Shown here one piece after another: positions 20,345 to 38,209 of a stretch of 64,000 nt of DNA; the first letter of the stretch is position 1, and each line of letters opens with the position of its first letter. The translations under genes and the position numbers were made by a program. The notes beneath the pieces were generated by a model. That model searched no databases. It saw nothing but the letters and a program-made list of their open reading frames with translations, and was not told the DNA's origin. Location of the stretch: positions 244,624,307 through 244,688,306 of the forward strand of contig NC_073746.1 of assembly GCF_029784135.1 (NCBI RefSeq), in the 5' to 3' direction. Source of the stretch: Toxorhynchites rutilus septentrionalis (lineage: Eukaryota; Arthropoda; Insecta; Diptera; Culicidae).

Positions 20345-20347
20345 TAA

Positions 20348-21118
20348 TACCGTACAGACCTAAGTCCTCGCGTAGTGATTCCCGATTTTTGAAATTAATC
20401 GTTCATCAGCTAATCGAATACTTTTCAGCAGTTTGTTATTCGATACGATTACTCAGAATCCAATCGACGAAAAAAAACATCAACTTAACATTGGCAGAAA
20501 CGTTGTGACATCTCTTGCCACTCCTTGACTATAGTTGACTGGGCAAAAATACGGAATAATCAACAAAACGAAATGGCATCACTTGTGTTTTTTTTTTCTT
20601 CCCCGCTCAAATGTCAGCTCGTATAAAAACAAATGGATCATACAATTGGTGAATAAGGAAACTATTTTTGTCTTCAATCAATTATTGTGTCGTTTTATTT
20701 CAGATAATCTCAGCGAAAATTTCTTGGGATCAAAAAGTTGTCAGCATACTAGGATTGTGTTGTTTTATCATTAGCTATTAACATCAACTTTATTGGAGAC
20801 TATGCGAAGCAGTTCTAACCTAACATGTAAGGATGTAAGTTTAAAAAAGTACTGGATGTTGTATGTAGGAAATAATTCCCTGAATTTATAGATCGCTCTG
20901 CCATTGGACACTGCAGAATGGAAAAGCTGCTATGGTGAATCATGTACGCGTTGAAGCCAGCAGGAAGCCTTTCGATTCAGCCTTCCTAAAAAGCACCGGA
21001 ATAGCAAGTGGAGCATCATAGATAGACCCAGTTATGCACATATGAGTTATAGAGCACGAAACAATTTGGTTTCAGTGCGTGTATTTTGATATATGATTAT
21101 TTTGTTAGTAATAAAATT
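20348..21118. other. No gene or known repeat recognised
   Basis: An AT-rich stretch with short ORFs only. Confidence 0.5.
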
Positions 21119-21127
21119 GTTGAAATT

Positions 21128-21672
21128 GGTGACCGGAATAAATCGCCACAGTAAACAACTGCAACAGAAACAACCGCTTAGAAAAAGTGTAGTAGGCTAG
21201 AAATATTTGGCGCGGGAAAAACATCATGTGCCTCACATTTCTATTATAAATTTATTCTCTTGTTCTCGTTTTTCGAAATTTATTCTGAGGACAATGTAAT
21301 GGGGACGAAGTCCCCATTTGGCGAGGATAAGGAATCGAGGCGGCCCATGCCGCCAAGATGACGCAATCCGAGTCCACCGCCGACCCGCCGTCGGAAGCGG
21401 CGGTGTCTCGCACGCAAACCTGGGATCCACTGATTGCCCGGTTAGTTTGAAACATAGGATACGATCCTTTAGCAATGTCCGACCGAGCTCTAGCGAGCGT
21501 CGGACGGTATACGTCTGCCCGGGGCGTTACGTTTGCCTGGGGCGATACGTTTGCCCGGTTAATTCTTGTTTTGAAATACAATACCGCGCCACAATATTTA
21601 TAGCCTACTACACATTTTATAAGCGGTGGTTTCTGTTGCAGTCGTTTTCTGTGGCGATTTATTCCGGGAACC
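21128..21672. mobile_element. Mutator-like element with long TIRs and GC-rich core
   Basis: About 90-bp inverted arms (21128-21225 and 21580-21672) share GGAATAAATCGCCACAG, CTGCAACAGAAA and GTGTAGTAGGCTA. They are flanked by a perfect 9-bp duplication GTTGAAATT (21119-21127 and 21673-21681). A 9-bp duplication with long TIRs is the Mutator/MULE signature. The interior (about 21290-21560) is far richer in GC and CpG than its surroundings, with GGGGACGAAGTCCCC and GCCGCC tracts. No transposase is present. Confidence 0.8.
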
Positions 21673-21892
21673 GTTGAAATTATACCAAGCATTCCAATGT
21701 ATTTTCTCTTTGATGTTCGTTCCTTTTCAATAACAAACCAACACAATCAAAAGGGCGAGCAGTGCTGGAAGCAGCACTGCAAGCAGGTCGACGCCTTGCA
21801 TATGTTGGCAAAAAAGTGGCGTCAAATTGTTCGACAAATGCATATGAAGGTCGATAACTCGATTGCAAGGTGCCAGCATTTGAGGTCGATTG

Positions 21893-22148
21893 CAAGATGG
21901 GTCTATGGTACTAGGTGAGGCCGTTTCGTCACTATGTTGGTTAGGGGAGCGGTATATGAAAACAGTACGGAAGAAAGCAGAAGGGGAATTATTTGCTTGT
22001 AGCGTGAAAGAGACAGACTGATCACGAGCGAGCTTCGCCACTAGCGTATTGTGTATTGTTTACAAACAAAACACAGTAGACTTCCAAGACGGCTGAAGAG
22101 TCGTTTTAGCAAGTTGGCCCACCTTAGGATATACTTCTAGGCGCCTTG
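21893..22148. mobile_element. 256-bp element with 8-bp target duplication, copy 1
   Basis: Ends CAAGATGGGTCTA and TAGGCGCCTTG are roughly inverse. It is flanked by GTCGATTG at 21885-21892 and 22149-22156. It has the same length as the copy at 23245-23500. An 8-bp duplication fits hAT or P superfamilies. Confidence 0.82.
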
Positions 22149-22205
22149 GTCGATTGTTGACATTTCATCGACCCAATATTGGCAGGCAAAACGGAATATG
22201 GGTAA

Positions 22206-22785
22206 AGGTGGAAACAGAATGCCGCGTTGTGCGTTGCTTCTCATCAGCTGTCATTGCTTGCGTTTTGTGCTAAAACATTCGCCCGACGCAGTCTGCTGAT
22301 TTGTAATCACAATCTAGCGTTCGCGTCACCTCTTCTCATGTGAACAAACACAAAGTAAAATTCAATCAGTCAACTTCAATCAACTTGTGGATCTGTAATT
22401 TAATTTTTTGATTACGCATCAATTTCCGTTTATCCATCATTACCTTAAATATAATGAATTCAGCCGATGTTCAGTTTGCATCGGTTGCTTAATTTTGCAT
22501 AAGTATGAATACATAATAACTTCTTTATACTTGTTTTCAATGAATTTCAGTTCGTATCCAAATCTTGTTCTTGTTGTGTCCACGAATTGGTTGAATGTTT
22601 TTAAAAACAACACATTGACATATTCGGCGCAAGCAGTTTAGAACAAATGTTAGCGTTTCGTACAACGATGCTAATGACGCAACGCGTTATTGTGGGTGGT
22701 TAAATGGAAACACACATGTTTAAAATGAAGTGTCAAAGCACAATTGTAGCGACGCGACGCATAGCGCGGCATTCTGGTCCCACCT
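22206..22785. mobile_element. 580-bp MITE with TAA target duplication
   Basis: Inverted ends AGGTGGAAACAGAATGCCGC and the inverse of AGGTGGGACCAGAATGCCGC, flanked by TAA. This is Harbinger-type by target site. No ORF of note. Confidence 0.78.
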
Positions 22786-23236
22786 TAATGATCCCAAATA
22801 ATCGATTAATCGTCACACTGAGAGAAATAATTAGTTAGACAAATATTTCTCATTTACTAGAAAGTCATCTGGATTCAAAAAAGTGTTCATTCCGCCTGAA
22901 AAACAATTATTATCTTTTATGCTTCCCTGAACTGGTAAACGAAGCTCAATTCGCATTGACGGCACGATTCCTGTCAAAGATAATGATTGATTTTCAGGAC
23001 AAAACTGCAGCGGCCGTACGTATTTGCTATGGGTTTGGATCGATTAATCGACGTAAATTATTCGTTCGCTTCGATTATTATTTGCGCAGTATTCGTTCGA
23101 TTAATATTCGATTTCTGTAGGAAGTATTCGATTAATCGATTAATCGAACGATTACCGGGTATCACTACCCTCGCGTACCCTTCGGTAAATTTTGTACTGC
23201 ATTACGTTGTCGTTGATCTCTCTTGTCAAAAATAAT
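22786..23236. repeat. ATTAATCG-rich repeat with a family B fragment inside
   Basis: CGATTAATCG occurs at least four times on both sides (about 22802, 23041, 23130-23145). Between them, 22820-22975 carries the family B 3' portion (CTGGTAAACGAAGCTCAAT). This looks like one old element broken by another. Confidence 0.5.
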
Positions 23237-23244
23237 ATTCATGC

Positions 23245-23500
23245 CAAGACGGGTCTATGGTACTAGGTGAGGTCGTTTCGTCACTAAGTTGGGTAGGGGA
23301 GCGGTATATGAAAACAGCACGGAAGAAAGTAGAAGGGGAATTATTTCCTTGTAGCGTGAAAGAGACAGACTGATCACCAGCGAGCTTCGGCAATAGCGTA
23401 TTGTGTTTTGTTTACAAACAAAACACAGTAGACTTCCAAGATGGCTGAAGAGTGGTTTTAGCAAGTTGGCCCACCTTAGTATATACTTCTAGACGCCTTG
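23245..23500. mobile_element. 256-bp element with 8-bp target duplication, copy 2
   Basis: Direct-oriented relative of 21893-22148, about 95 percent similar by eye. It is flanked by ATTCATGC at 23237-23244 and 23501-23508. Confidence 0.85.
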
Positions 23501-23565
23501 ATTCATGCATTGCAAATCAACAAGCAGTCGAGAAATGGAAAGAGAGAAACAGAAGAACACCCAAC

Positions 23566-24321
23566 TAGAGGTGTGCAAATCAGCTCATCATGATGAACAG
23601 CTCTGATCATATCAGCTCATCTAAATGAGCTGTTCTTTATGAACAGCTCTTCAGCTCAGTTGTCAGAGCCGACTTTCAATTTGGGTCCCAAACTCGATAG
23701 CCACGAAGCCAGTTTGAAAATGTTAAAATTCAAATGAAATTTTTCACACCATATTATTAATTACTTGAAACACGTATTCCAGACTATTATTTACAACAGA
23801 CTCGGCGAGTACAACATTTCCGACATTTTTACTGAGGCTTTACATTACAATAGAAAGTTTTCTTCAAAAAAAAAAAAAAAAATCTTATGAGATTTTTGCA
23901 CCGCCTGCAAACAAAGTGTTTTTCATTGAAATAGAATACTCATTTGATACACAGAAGTTAATTTTCATTAATAATTTGAATTTTAAAAACGTGTTCATTC
24001 TGCCTGAGAGCCAATTATTATTTTTGGCGCCCCCTAAACTGGTAAACAAAGCTCAATGCCGTCAACGCGAATATAACAGTTGAAAAGACGAGGGACAAAT
24101 GAAACTAAACTGATGTCTTAACACGAAGAGCGAGAGACGGTCAGTTCATTTGAATCTTACAGCTCACACACTCTCTTCAATTCTACAGCTCTTTTCTCTC
24201 CTACATCATCATCAAAGTGAGCTGAAGAGCTGTTTGATTTTTTTTTGCGAGCTGTTCCGCGTCAACTCACTTCAAAGAGTCGATTCTTCGGAACAGCTCA
24301 TGAGCGGATGGCACATCTCTA
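23566..24321. mobile_element. hAT-type MITE interrupted by repeat B
   Basis: Ends TAGAGGTGTGCAAATC and the inverse of TAGAGATGTGCCATCC are flanked by a perfect 8-bp duplication CACCCAAC (23558-23565 and 24322-24329). Both subterminal regions are packed with GAGCTG/CAGCTC/GCTCAT motifs, as in hAT elements. A family B copy (about 23676-24080) sits in the middle. Confidence 0.85.
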
Positions 24322-24329
24322 CACCCAAC

Positions 24330-24630
24330 CCGTTTGGGTGGAACTCGTTTTATTATTACCTCACACACGTTGACATGCTTGCATTTTCCGTCGTCCGAGG
24401 AAAGTTTTTCTTATTGGTACCTCAGTTGCGAACCGTAATCGGATAGGAATTGACGTGTCAGCTCGACCCAAACAAAAGGTAACTGGCCACTGTTTCATGA
24501 TTCATGCATTGATTTCCATTCATAACATAGTGTATTTCCGCAGCTCCACGAGCGATCGCAGGCATACAGACACGAATCGTGTGATTAAACTCCCCACATT
24601 TATTGAATCGAATTTCTCGCGCTTTTCGAT
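24330..24630 (+). promoter_or_regulatory. Upstream region and probable 5' UTR of the thiolase gene
   Basis: 300 bp between the hAT MITE and the thiolase ATG, with a CpG-containing stretch near 24540-24600. No TATA box at a convincing place and no defined start site was seen. It is placed here by position only. Confidence 0.4.
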
Positions 24631-31277
<6,647 letters not shown>

Positions 31278-31460
31278 TATACCGTTATAGAGTAACAGTA
31301 TATAATAACGTTTCCGCGAACTGGTGGTCAGTATTTTTGACGGTTCAATAGGCTAGAGCATATCTCGGAACTATTATATTCAGAGTATTCAGAACCTTTT
31401 GTAAATGTCGCTATGTGATCGAATAACAGTATCAGCCTTCGGACAATAAAGCAACACTTG
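31278..31460 (+). terminator. 3' UTR and polyadenylation signal of the thiolase gene
   Basis: The stop TAG is at 31275-31277. AATAAA at 31445-31450 is followed by a GT/T-rich stretch, so cleavage is expected around 31465-31475. Confidence 0.7.
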
Positions 31461-31479
31461 TACTTATGAAGTTGACTTT

Positions 31480-31949
31480 TATTTGTAGGAATTATTGGAA
31501 TATTGGTTGTGGGTATCTTGGGAGATTGCGATTTTGGATTTAATGTTTTTCTTTCATTAGTTTGCTGTAATCTTATGCCGTGTACATTAAGACGCAGTAT
31601 GAATTATTGAAATCAGAGGAGTGACCCAGCCAAGACGTTTATTTGTTGAATTAGGAACCTCTCTTGTTTGTATTTTCGATATTCTATTCCTACCATCCTG
31701 TACCTTTACTAATGTTTCTATGGTACATTTTTCCCATAATTTGCTACAATGTACAGTAATCATTCGGCAACTGAACCAGAAAGGAAGATCAGTTATCGAC
31801 AATCTTGTTCTAACTGGACCGGCATGTGAAACGGTAAATCAAATCTAGGGGGAACTTCGATGAATTGTTTGATCGGCGTTGATCTTGAAATTGGATAAAC
31901 GAAAAGTTTCCACTAGAAGTTTTGCATCGAGTGCGACAACAGGTTTAAT
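31480..31949. other. No gene recognised
   Basis: A 75-codon ORF (31621-31848) has no recognisable motif. No other support for a gene was seen. Confidence 0.4.
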
Positions 31950-32345
31950 ATATAAGGGCCTGGCCGGATAAGGGAGTAAAAAGTGCCCCAAACCAAATCA
32001 CCAGCTGTATGGCAAATATTGTATAGGATATTAAATAAGAAATTTTTGCGGTTTTTTTGAACCCCTATGTGGTTCAACATAGGATCTACAAGGAAAAACA
32101 TACTTTTTCGTTTATTTCACGCCATTCTCAAAAGCTTCGAGATAAAAAATTGAAAAAAATACGGCCTTATTCTGCGTGGCGTGTGAGGTGAGATGACAAT
32201 TGTCACTTATGTCACGCGATTCCACCAGGCGTATGCCGTGAGAAATCTCACTTGAATGAACTCTCACTTTATTCCCGCTCTCAAATATACGTGACGATTG
32301 TCACATGAACTGGGATTTCTAGGTGACAATCGTCGACATGTCTTG
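31950..32345. repeat. Repeat family D, copy 1
   Basis: Shares GGGAGTAAAAAGTGCC, CCAAACCAAATCACCA and GTGTGAGGTGAGATGACA with 36860-37320, where the latter block is inverted. Non-coding. Confidence 0.65.
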
Positions 32346-32639
32346 AGGTGTCGACAGTGCATGAAAACAAATGAAAAAACAGGAAGTGGGTTATATCTAT
32401 GGTATAACCGCAAGGGTGACGTAGGACTAGCGTTGATTTAGAGATCATTTGTTTGAAGTTGAATCTAAATCCATCCTGAATGAATGGATAAATAAATATT
32501 TGGGTGACTTCAAAAACGAGAGCGTTACGTTGGAGGCTCAAGGTTTTTCATGTTATGCATCCAATATTGGATACGAAAATTTTCTACTGATGGGGAAGAA
32601 TAATTTTCAGAAGCTTTCCTGTTAATTGCGATTGATTGA

Positions 32640-33330
32640 AAAATCACAAAACCAAATGTATTTGATTGCAGTGTTATATGGATAGAAAACATTAGAATAA
32701 ACTATTTCGCTTCAATGTATTTTTCAATTCCCAGGGGAACTGGAAGAGTATTGTTCAGCAACAATTAATTCTTTTCAGATTTTCCTCGATACTCGAAACC
32801 CACCAGTGGTTAATACTAACTCGATAACCACCTGTTAGTAGCATTTGATTGAAAAATATTTGGTCGCAGTGTTACACGGATAGAAAACATTAAAATAAAC
32901 TCTTTCACATGAATGTATTTTTCAATTCCCAGGGGAACTGGCAGATTATTTTTCAGCAATGATTAGTTCTTTCCAGCCCTCCAGTGGTTATTGCTAACTC
33001 GATAACCACCTGTTAATAGCACTTGATTGAAAAATATTTGGTCGCTGTGTTATATGGTTAGAAAACATTAAAATAAACTCTTTCGCATGAATGTATTTTT
33101 CAATTCCCAGGGAACTGGCAGATTATTTTTCAGCAATGATTAGTTCTTTCCAGCCCTCCAGTGGTTATTGCTAACTCGATAACCACCTGTTAGTAGCATT
33201 TGATTGAAAAATATTTGGTCGCAGTGTTACACGGATAGAAAACATTAAAATAAACTCTTTCGCATGAATGTATTTTTCAATTGCCAGGGAACTGGCAGAT
33301 TATTTTTCAGCAACGATTAGATCTTTCCGG
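32640..33330. repeat. About four tandem units of roughly 175 bp
   Basis: Each unit has GATTGAAAAAT, GGTCGCAGTGTTA, GAAAACATTAAAATAAACTC, CAATTCCCAGGGGAACTGG and CAGTGGTTATTGCTAACTCG. One or two more units occur at 34855-35185. They lie beside the histone H3 remnants, so they may derive from histone-cluster spacer DNA. Confidence 0.85.
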
Positions 33331-33423
33331 AATTTTCTCGATGCTGAATGGCATCCAAACGAAAATATTCCTTTCAGTTTGCTCTGTAAAAAACTTTTCT
33401 GAACTCTTATCCATCAAATTTGG

Positions 33424-33567
33424 AGCCCTGAAAAGGGCCGTTGATTATATGCTAATATAGCACCCTCTCCTTGGATTCGACGGGCCAGCTGGATGTCCTT
33501 GGGCATGATGTGACGTGTTTTGCATGGACAGCACACAAATTGTTATTTTCGAATAGGCCTCCTGCGA
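33424..33567 (-). pseudogene. Histone H3 3' end with stem-loop, truncated
   Basis: On - it encodes the H3 C-terminal segment ([16 protein letters not shown] in shifted frames) and ends with the histone-type stem-loop GGCCCTTTTCAGGGCT (33424-33439). It matches 34147-34286 on +. The 5' three quarters of H3 are deleted. Confidence 0.82.
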
Positions 33568-33569
33568 GT

Positions 33570-33860
33570 CCTCAAGGTGCGAGAGTAGAGTAAGAAATGA
33601 ACGAAAGCAAAGGAAGCATCTTATTATAAGCCATAAAAGTCCAGAATGTAAACCCCACCCTCTTTATTATATAAGCTTACTGTATACTTACTTCGATGTT
33701 ATTCGTTTCTCTCTCAGAGTAAGCTACGAATATAATAAGGGTGGGGTTTACATTTTATACTTTTATGGTTTATAAAATGACGCTTCCTTTGCTTTCGTTC
33801 CTCTCAGAGTTTAAAGTCTCTCTAATTCAATACCTTCCTTCCTGCTTTCGTTCATTTCTT
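33570..33860. repeat. Centre of a long inverted repeat between the two H3 remnants
   Basis: CGAAAGCAAAGGAAGC, CATAAAAGT and GTAAACCCCACCCT on the left recur inverted on the right (AGGGTGGGGTTTAC, ACTTTTATGG, GCTTCCTTTGCTTTCG). This looks like a duplicated histone promoter region. Confidence 0.75.
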
Positions 33861-33897
33861 ACTCTACTCTCGCACCGTGAGGACTCGTTTGTGTGGG

Positions 33898-34257
33898 ACC
33901 AAGCACACAGCTCGTTAGTCTTTCGGTGGTAAGGCACCACGAAAGCAGCTCGGATAAGTGCACCAGCCGCGAGGAGTGTGACCACATCGCTATCGACCGG
34001 GAACTTTGCGTGAAATTCGTCGCTATCAGAAGTCGACCGAATTGCTGATCCGCCATCTACCTTTGCAGCATTTGATTCGTGGAATTGCTCAGGACTTCAT
34101 AACCGATTTGCGCTTTCAAAGTTCCGCGGTTATGACGCTGCAGGAGGCCTATTCGAAGATACCAATCTGTGTGCTATCCATGCAAAACGCGTCACATCAT
34201 GCCCAAGGACATCCAGCTGGCCCATCGTATCCGAGGAGAGGGTGCTATATTAGCTTA
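33898..34257 (+). pseudogene. Histone H3 pseudogene
   Basis: Reads TKHTAR, stop, SFGGKAPRKQL, a deletion, [35 protein letters not shown], then [14 protein letters not shown] in shifted frames. Compared with H3 (136 aa) it has an internal stop, small deletions, and several changes at invariant residues, so it cannot make a histone. The 3' stem-loop follows at 34271. Confidence 0.9.
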
Positions 34258-34270
34258 GCATATAATCAAC

Positions 34271-34286
34271 GGCTCTTTTCAGGGCT
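34271..34286 (+). promoter_or_regulatory. Histone mRNA 3' stem-loop
   Basis: GGCTCTTTTCAGGGCT matches the animal histone stem-loop consensus with wobble pairs, 14 bp after the pseudogene stop. Confidence 0.8.
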
Positions 34287-34299
34287 CCAAATTTGATGG

Positions 34300-35640
34300 A
34301 TTAGAGTACAGAAAAGTTTTTTGCAGGCCGAACTGAAATGAGCATTTAGCGAAAATCGTGGTGTCAATGACAATTCGATACCGATAGGGGCCATGGATAT
34401 GGATTTGATAATGAAGAATATGAAACACATGACATTATGTAGTGAATATTTCCCCAAATCGAAGAAATCACTTTGATGAAACTGCATTATAAAATTATTT
34501 GTGTACGAATGCCGCAATCGATAGGCGACTCTAATTTGCGCTGGGTTATTTCCTCGGAGGACTCGATTCCTCCTTTGAGCAATAATAATCTCTTTCTGGC
34601 AAAACGAAGTGGTATGAATCACATTATTCGAAAGATAAAATGAAGATGTTTTCTGCCAATTTTCTTCAACCTCCAAACATCTCTTTCTCCCGTTTGTCGT
34701 TTTTGCGTTCGCTAATCCTTTCTCACAACACACATTTCTCACTTGAGAAATTGTTGAGTAAACATCGTTTGCCAGTGCCCGTAGAGCGGGAATTCTTCAA
34801 GATTCATTGCACCTCTAATAAATTGCCGAAAGACGTGGTCTTACATTGATCACACTTGATTGAAAAATCCAAAATGAAATGTATTTGGTCGCAGCATTAT
34901 ATGAGTAAGAAGCAAATGATTACTCGAATATTACATGATTTTGGCGATGTGAAAATTTTTCCGTTTTTCATGTTATGCATCCAACATTGGATACGAAAAT
35001 TATCTACTGATGGGGGAAAATAATAGAAGCTTTCCTGTCAATTGCGATTGATTGAAAAATCACAAAACCAAATGTATTTGGTTGAAGTGTTGTTTGGATA
35101 GAAAACATTAAAATAAACTCTTTCGCATGAATGTATTTTTCAATTCCCAGGGGAACTGGTAGATTATTTTTCAGCAACGAGGATTCCGCGCGTGTATGTG
35201 TGTGTGTCGGCTGCTCCGATGTTTCAAGCGGAACCGTGGCATCACTCTCCTCCTGATGGATTCCCTTCTGGCCTAAGGTGTACAAACAGGCTCTTGGTAA
35301 CACCGTTCATCAGCGCTTTCATGATAAACGAAGTGACCTTCATCACAACAGCGACAACATGCTCCAGTCGCTGTTCAATTATAACTGAGTGGGTTTACGA
35401 GCGGCGCTCGCTTATATACCGATTGGTGATTTCAATAGCCTATTTTGAAAGCAATTTTAAGGCTATTGAAACAAGTTTTTGGATGAAAAAGTAACAAGTA
35501 TATGACGCGTAGACATTTTATCTTTCGAATGAAGTGTTCATCATACCATTTCGTTCAGTTGTTTAAGAGCTATTAACGCTCAAAATCTCGGTCTCCGGCG
35601 TAACGCTTTCGTTTTCGAAACTTTGATTTTACACCCCGGT
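34300..35640. other. Right part of the histone-bearing composite
   Basis: No intact ORF. It holds a diverged tandem unit near 34855-34900, a fuller one at 35045-35185, and GC-richer DNA at 35165-35420 that I do not recognise. Confidence 0.45.
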
Positions 35641-35669
35641 ATAGAAACGAAAGACGTAGTCCTACGTCA

Positions 35670-36510
35670 AAAGGAAGAGGAATAATAAGTGTTTTTTTGG
35701 GTCGTATAGAATCGATAGTAATGGTATTATATGTATCAATAAATTCAATTTATCTTCAATTTTCACAGTACGAAAGACAAATTGCAAGTAGTTTGTTTTT
35801 TTTTGTGAAAGCGGTAGTGAGTCTGTTATTCCTCAATTGGACGAATAAGCACACCGAAATTATTTTCATTTCATGAAATCTATTTATTTTCTCTAAAATA
35901 TATCTATCATATGGGTCTTGTGTTTCATCTATCTATCCGCGAGTCATCGTCACCGAACTGCATATCCATTTCAGAAGCCGTGGTATATGCCCGAGCCGGA
36001 GCCAGAGCAACAATTTAACACTGAGAGTGCAGAGAGCAGCAGCAACTACGACCAAAACAAACAAAAATGCTAAACTTTACAGGATGCAATCAACTGTTTC
36101 ACCAAATCTAAATCAAATACCTGCAAATTCGACAGAATGTCCTGATACACTAACAACAGGCCAGGTTAAATCAGATCTATAGATACGGTACTGACTGCAG
36201 CAAAACAAATATCTGACCTCTCTGAGCGAAACAAATAAAATTCTGGGATGCCAGATGTTTTTTCTCAAATATATGCGATAAAAATCTGAAATATTTGTAA
36301 ATATGTGCTAATATCTGACATACTGACCAGCTTCGTTTATCATATGGAATCAATAATGTTTTGTCACTATTTTAAATAGCCTGCAGCAGGAATAAAAGGT
36401 TATGATAAAAGTTAAATGTCTACAAATTCGTGAACACATGTGCGAATGTGGCATCTCTGATCAGATTTGGCAACCAGCAGAATGAACGCCTTATCACTTG
36501 CTGTTCATCC
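35670..36510. other. No gene recognised
   Basis: AT-rich, short ORFs only. Confidence 0.45.
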
Positions 36511-36512
36511 CG

Positions 36513-36830
36513 GGGCTCTGGCAACCCTATCCCATCCAATGCAAATTGAGCGTAGGCAGCATAAAACAGGGCTCGCGCTTAGGGGGCTCACGTATTGTTT
36601 AATGTTTGGAGTCATATATGTTAATATTTGATTACGTTGGATAGTTTTTTTTTGGCAAGCGATGTTTGGATACCCATCCGGAAGCTTTCTTGACGATTTG
36701 CAATTCAAATCACAGCCGAAGAATCGCGCGGAGCACTTCATTTTGAATTTTAGGTTATGATTTCTATGCTCATGATTTTCTATGCTGGCTACTGAAAGGC
36801 GGCCATCTTAGCAATCCCTTGGTTCATCCT
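36513..36830. repeat. Repeat family E, copy 1
   Basis: Shares CTCTGGCAACCCTAT, GGTTATGATTTCTATGCTCA and AAAGGCGGCCATCTTAGCAA with 43948-44273 over about 315 bp in the same orientation. It is bordered by a near-duplicate TTCATCC. Confidence 0.8.
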
Positions 36831-36859
36831 CTCACATACATCAAATGAACCTCTCACGG

Positions 36860-37320
36860 CATCCGAAACGACTGTAGGAATAGAGTGAGGAGAGTTGCGT
36901 GATGGTGATGTGACAATTGTCATCTCACCTCACACGCCGCGTAGAATCAGGCCGATACTGAATGTGCATTTTACTACGATGCATCAAAAAAATATTGAAA
37001 TTTTGAAAAAATTTTTTTTTTCGGATTTACAGGTTCAGTACTACTCTAATTCATTTTTCAATGTGTTCCTACGGTTTTTCTAGATATGTGTGATTTTTTT
37101 CAGTGTTGCGCGTCACAAAAAAAATATTTTTTTTATATTTCCAACGGGTCTGGCTGGGTAAGGGAGTAAAAAATGCCACCAAACCAAATCACCAACCGTA
37201 TGGAAAATATTGTATAGGGTACTAAATAAAACATTTTGGCAGTAGTACCATATATTTGAGTCCTTATATGGTACACCATAGGATCTATGGTGAAAAATGC
37301 ACCTTCTTTTTTTTTCTCGT
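36860..37320. repeat. Repeat family D, copy 2, rearranged
   Basis: Carries GACAATTGTCATCTCACC (inverse of the 32190 block) and, further on, CTGGCTGGGTAAGGGAG and CCAAACCAAATCACCA in the same orientation as at 31960-32010. Confidence 0.65.
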
Positions 37321-37429
37321 CATTCTCAATAGCTTTGAGACAAACATATGGAAAAAATATTGAAAGTAGATCTTACTAAGGTGTATCGATCAATATTTTC
37401 AAACAATTTCTTCATCAAAAAATCAAATA

Positions 37430-37644
37430 CAGGTCGGACTCGATTATATATAATCGCAAGTTCACTTTCAACGTTAATTTTCGAATCCAATACATAATCG
37501 AATCACAAAAAAGCTAATTTTCTATTAATGTTTGACATTCATACATTATTGAAAAAATTGTTTTCTTCAGATCCGATTATGTATAAGCTTTGAAAATAAT
37601 TGTTGAAAAAAAATGGTCGACTATATATAATCGAGTCCGACCTG
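37430..37644. mobile_element. 215-bp pogo/Tc1-type MITE
   Basis: Nearly perfect inverted ends CAGGTCGGACTCGATTATAT, flanked by TA at 37428-37429 and 37645-37646. The interior is AT-rich and non-coding. Confidence 0.88.
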
Positions 37645-37649
37645 TATTA

Positions 37650-38200
37650 AAAAAATTTCTCATATCTTGAAATATATGAGATTATCTTTACATCGGATTT
37701 AAATGTTATACCAAATTCTTAGGAGTCAGCAGAACGATAGAGCTCTGTGAGAAAAAAAAGTCCCTTGTGGAAAAATAATTCGGATTAATGAGAAGAACAA
37801 TTAAAAAATATCCAAATAATTTTTTTTATTTTAATCTTACAATTGAAAACCACGAATACAATAAAATAATCGATTTCAAGAAAATAAAAATAATAATGCA
37901 GACGATGAAGAAAATTATTTTTGTGTCTCGCAATGCTCTTAAAAATTCAGGAAAAATTGCACCACATGTAGAAAAAAAGACACATACGAGCGCATTTAAA
38001 TAAAACTTAGAACAGAAGCGGGTCTCAAAGTTATATTTTTTCAAATTTTCGAAATGCCATAAAATATTTTTTTTTGTACCGCATATTTAGTTTTTTTATC
38101 ATTACATATTTTGATGAAAAAATTGTTTGAAGATAATTATCGGGGATATGATTTTATTTTATTCTCATCATTGCTCTAGAATAATGAAGGAATGGATGTG
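37650..38200. other. AT-rich, no gene recognised
   Basis: Long A and T runs. The ORFs are lysine/phenylalanine-rich products of base composition. Confidence 0.5.
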
Positions 38201-38209
38201 ATAACTACT

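Larger units (their letters stand above)
32412..35665. mobile_element. Composite element with inverted ends carrying histone H3 remnants
   Basis: Left end TGACGTAGGACTA (about 32415) and right end TAGTCCTACGTCA (about 35650) are inverse. Between them lie about 175-bp tandem units, an inverted pair of histone H3 remnants with 3' stem-loops, and further copies of the same tandem unit (about 35045-35185). The same end module occurs near 25677, 40014, 58430 and 59650. Calling the whole a mobile unit is inference. Confidence 0.45.

Noticed and set aside
21252..21746. 164-codon ORF on - in the GC-rich MULE core
   Set aside because: Composition-driven open frame; no domain recognised and it runs through the TIR.
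34006..34296. Functional histone H3
   Set aside because: Internal stop, deletions and frameshifts compared with the invariant H3 sequence.
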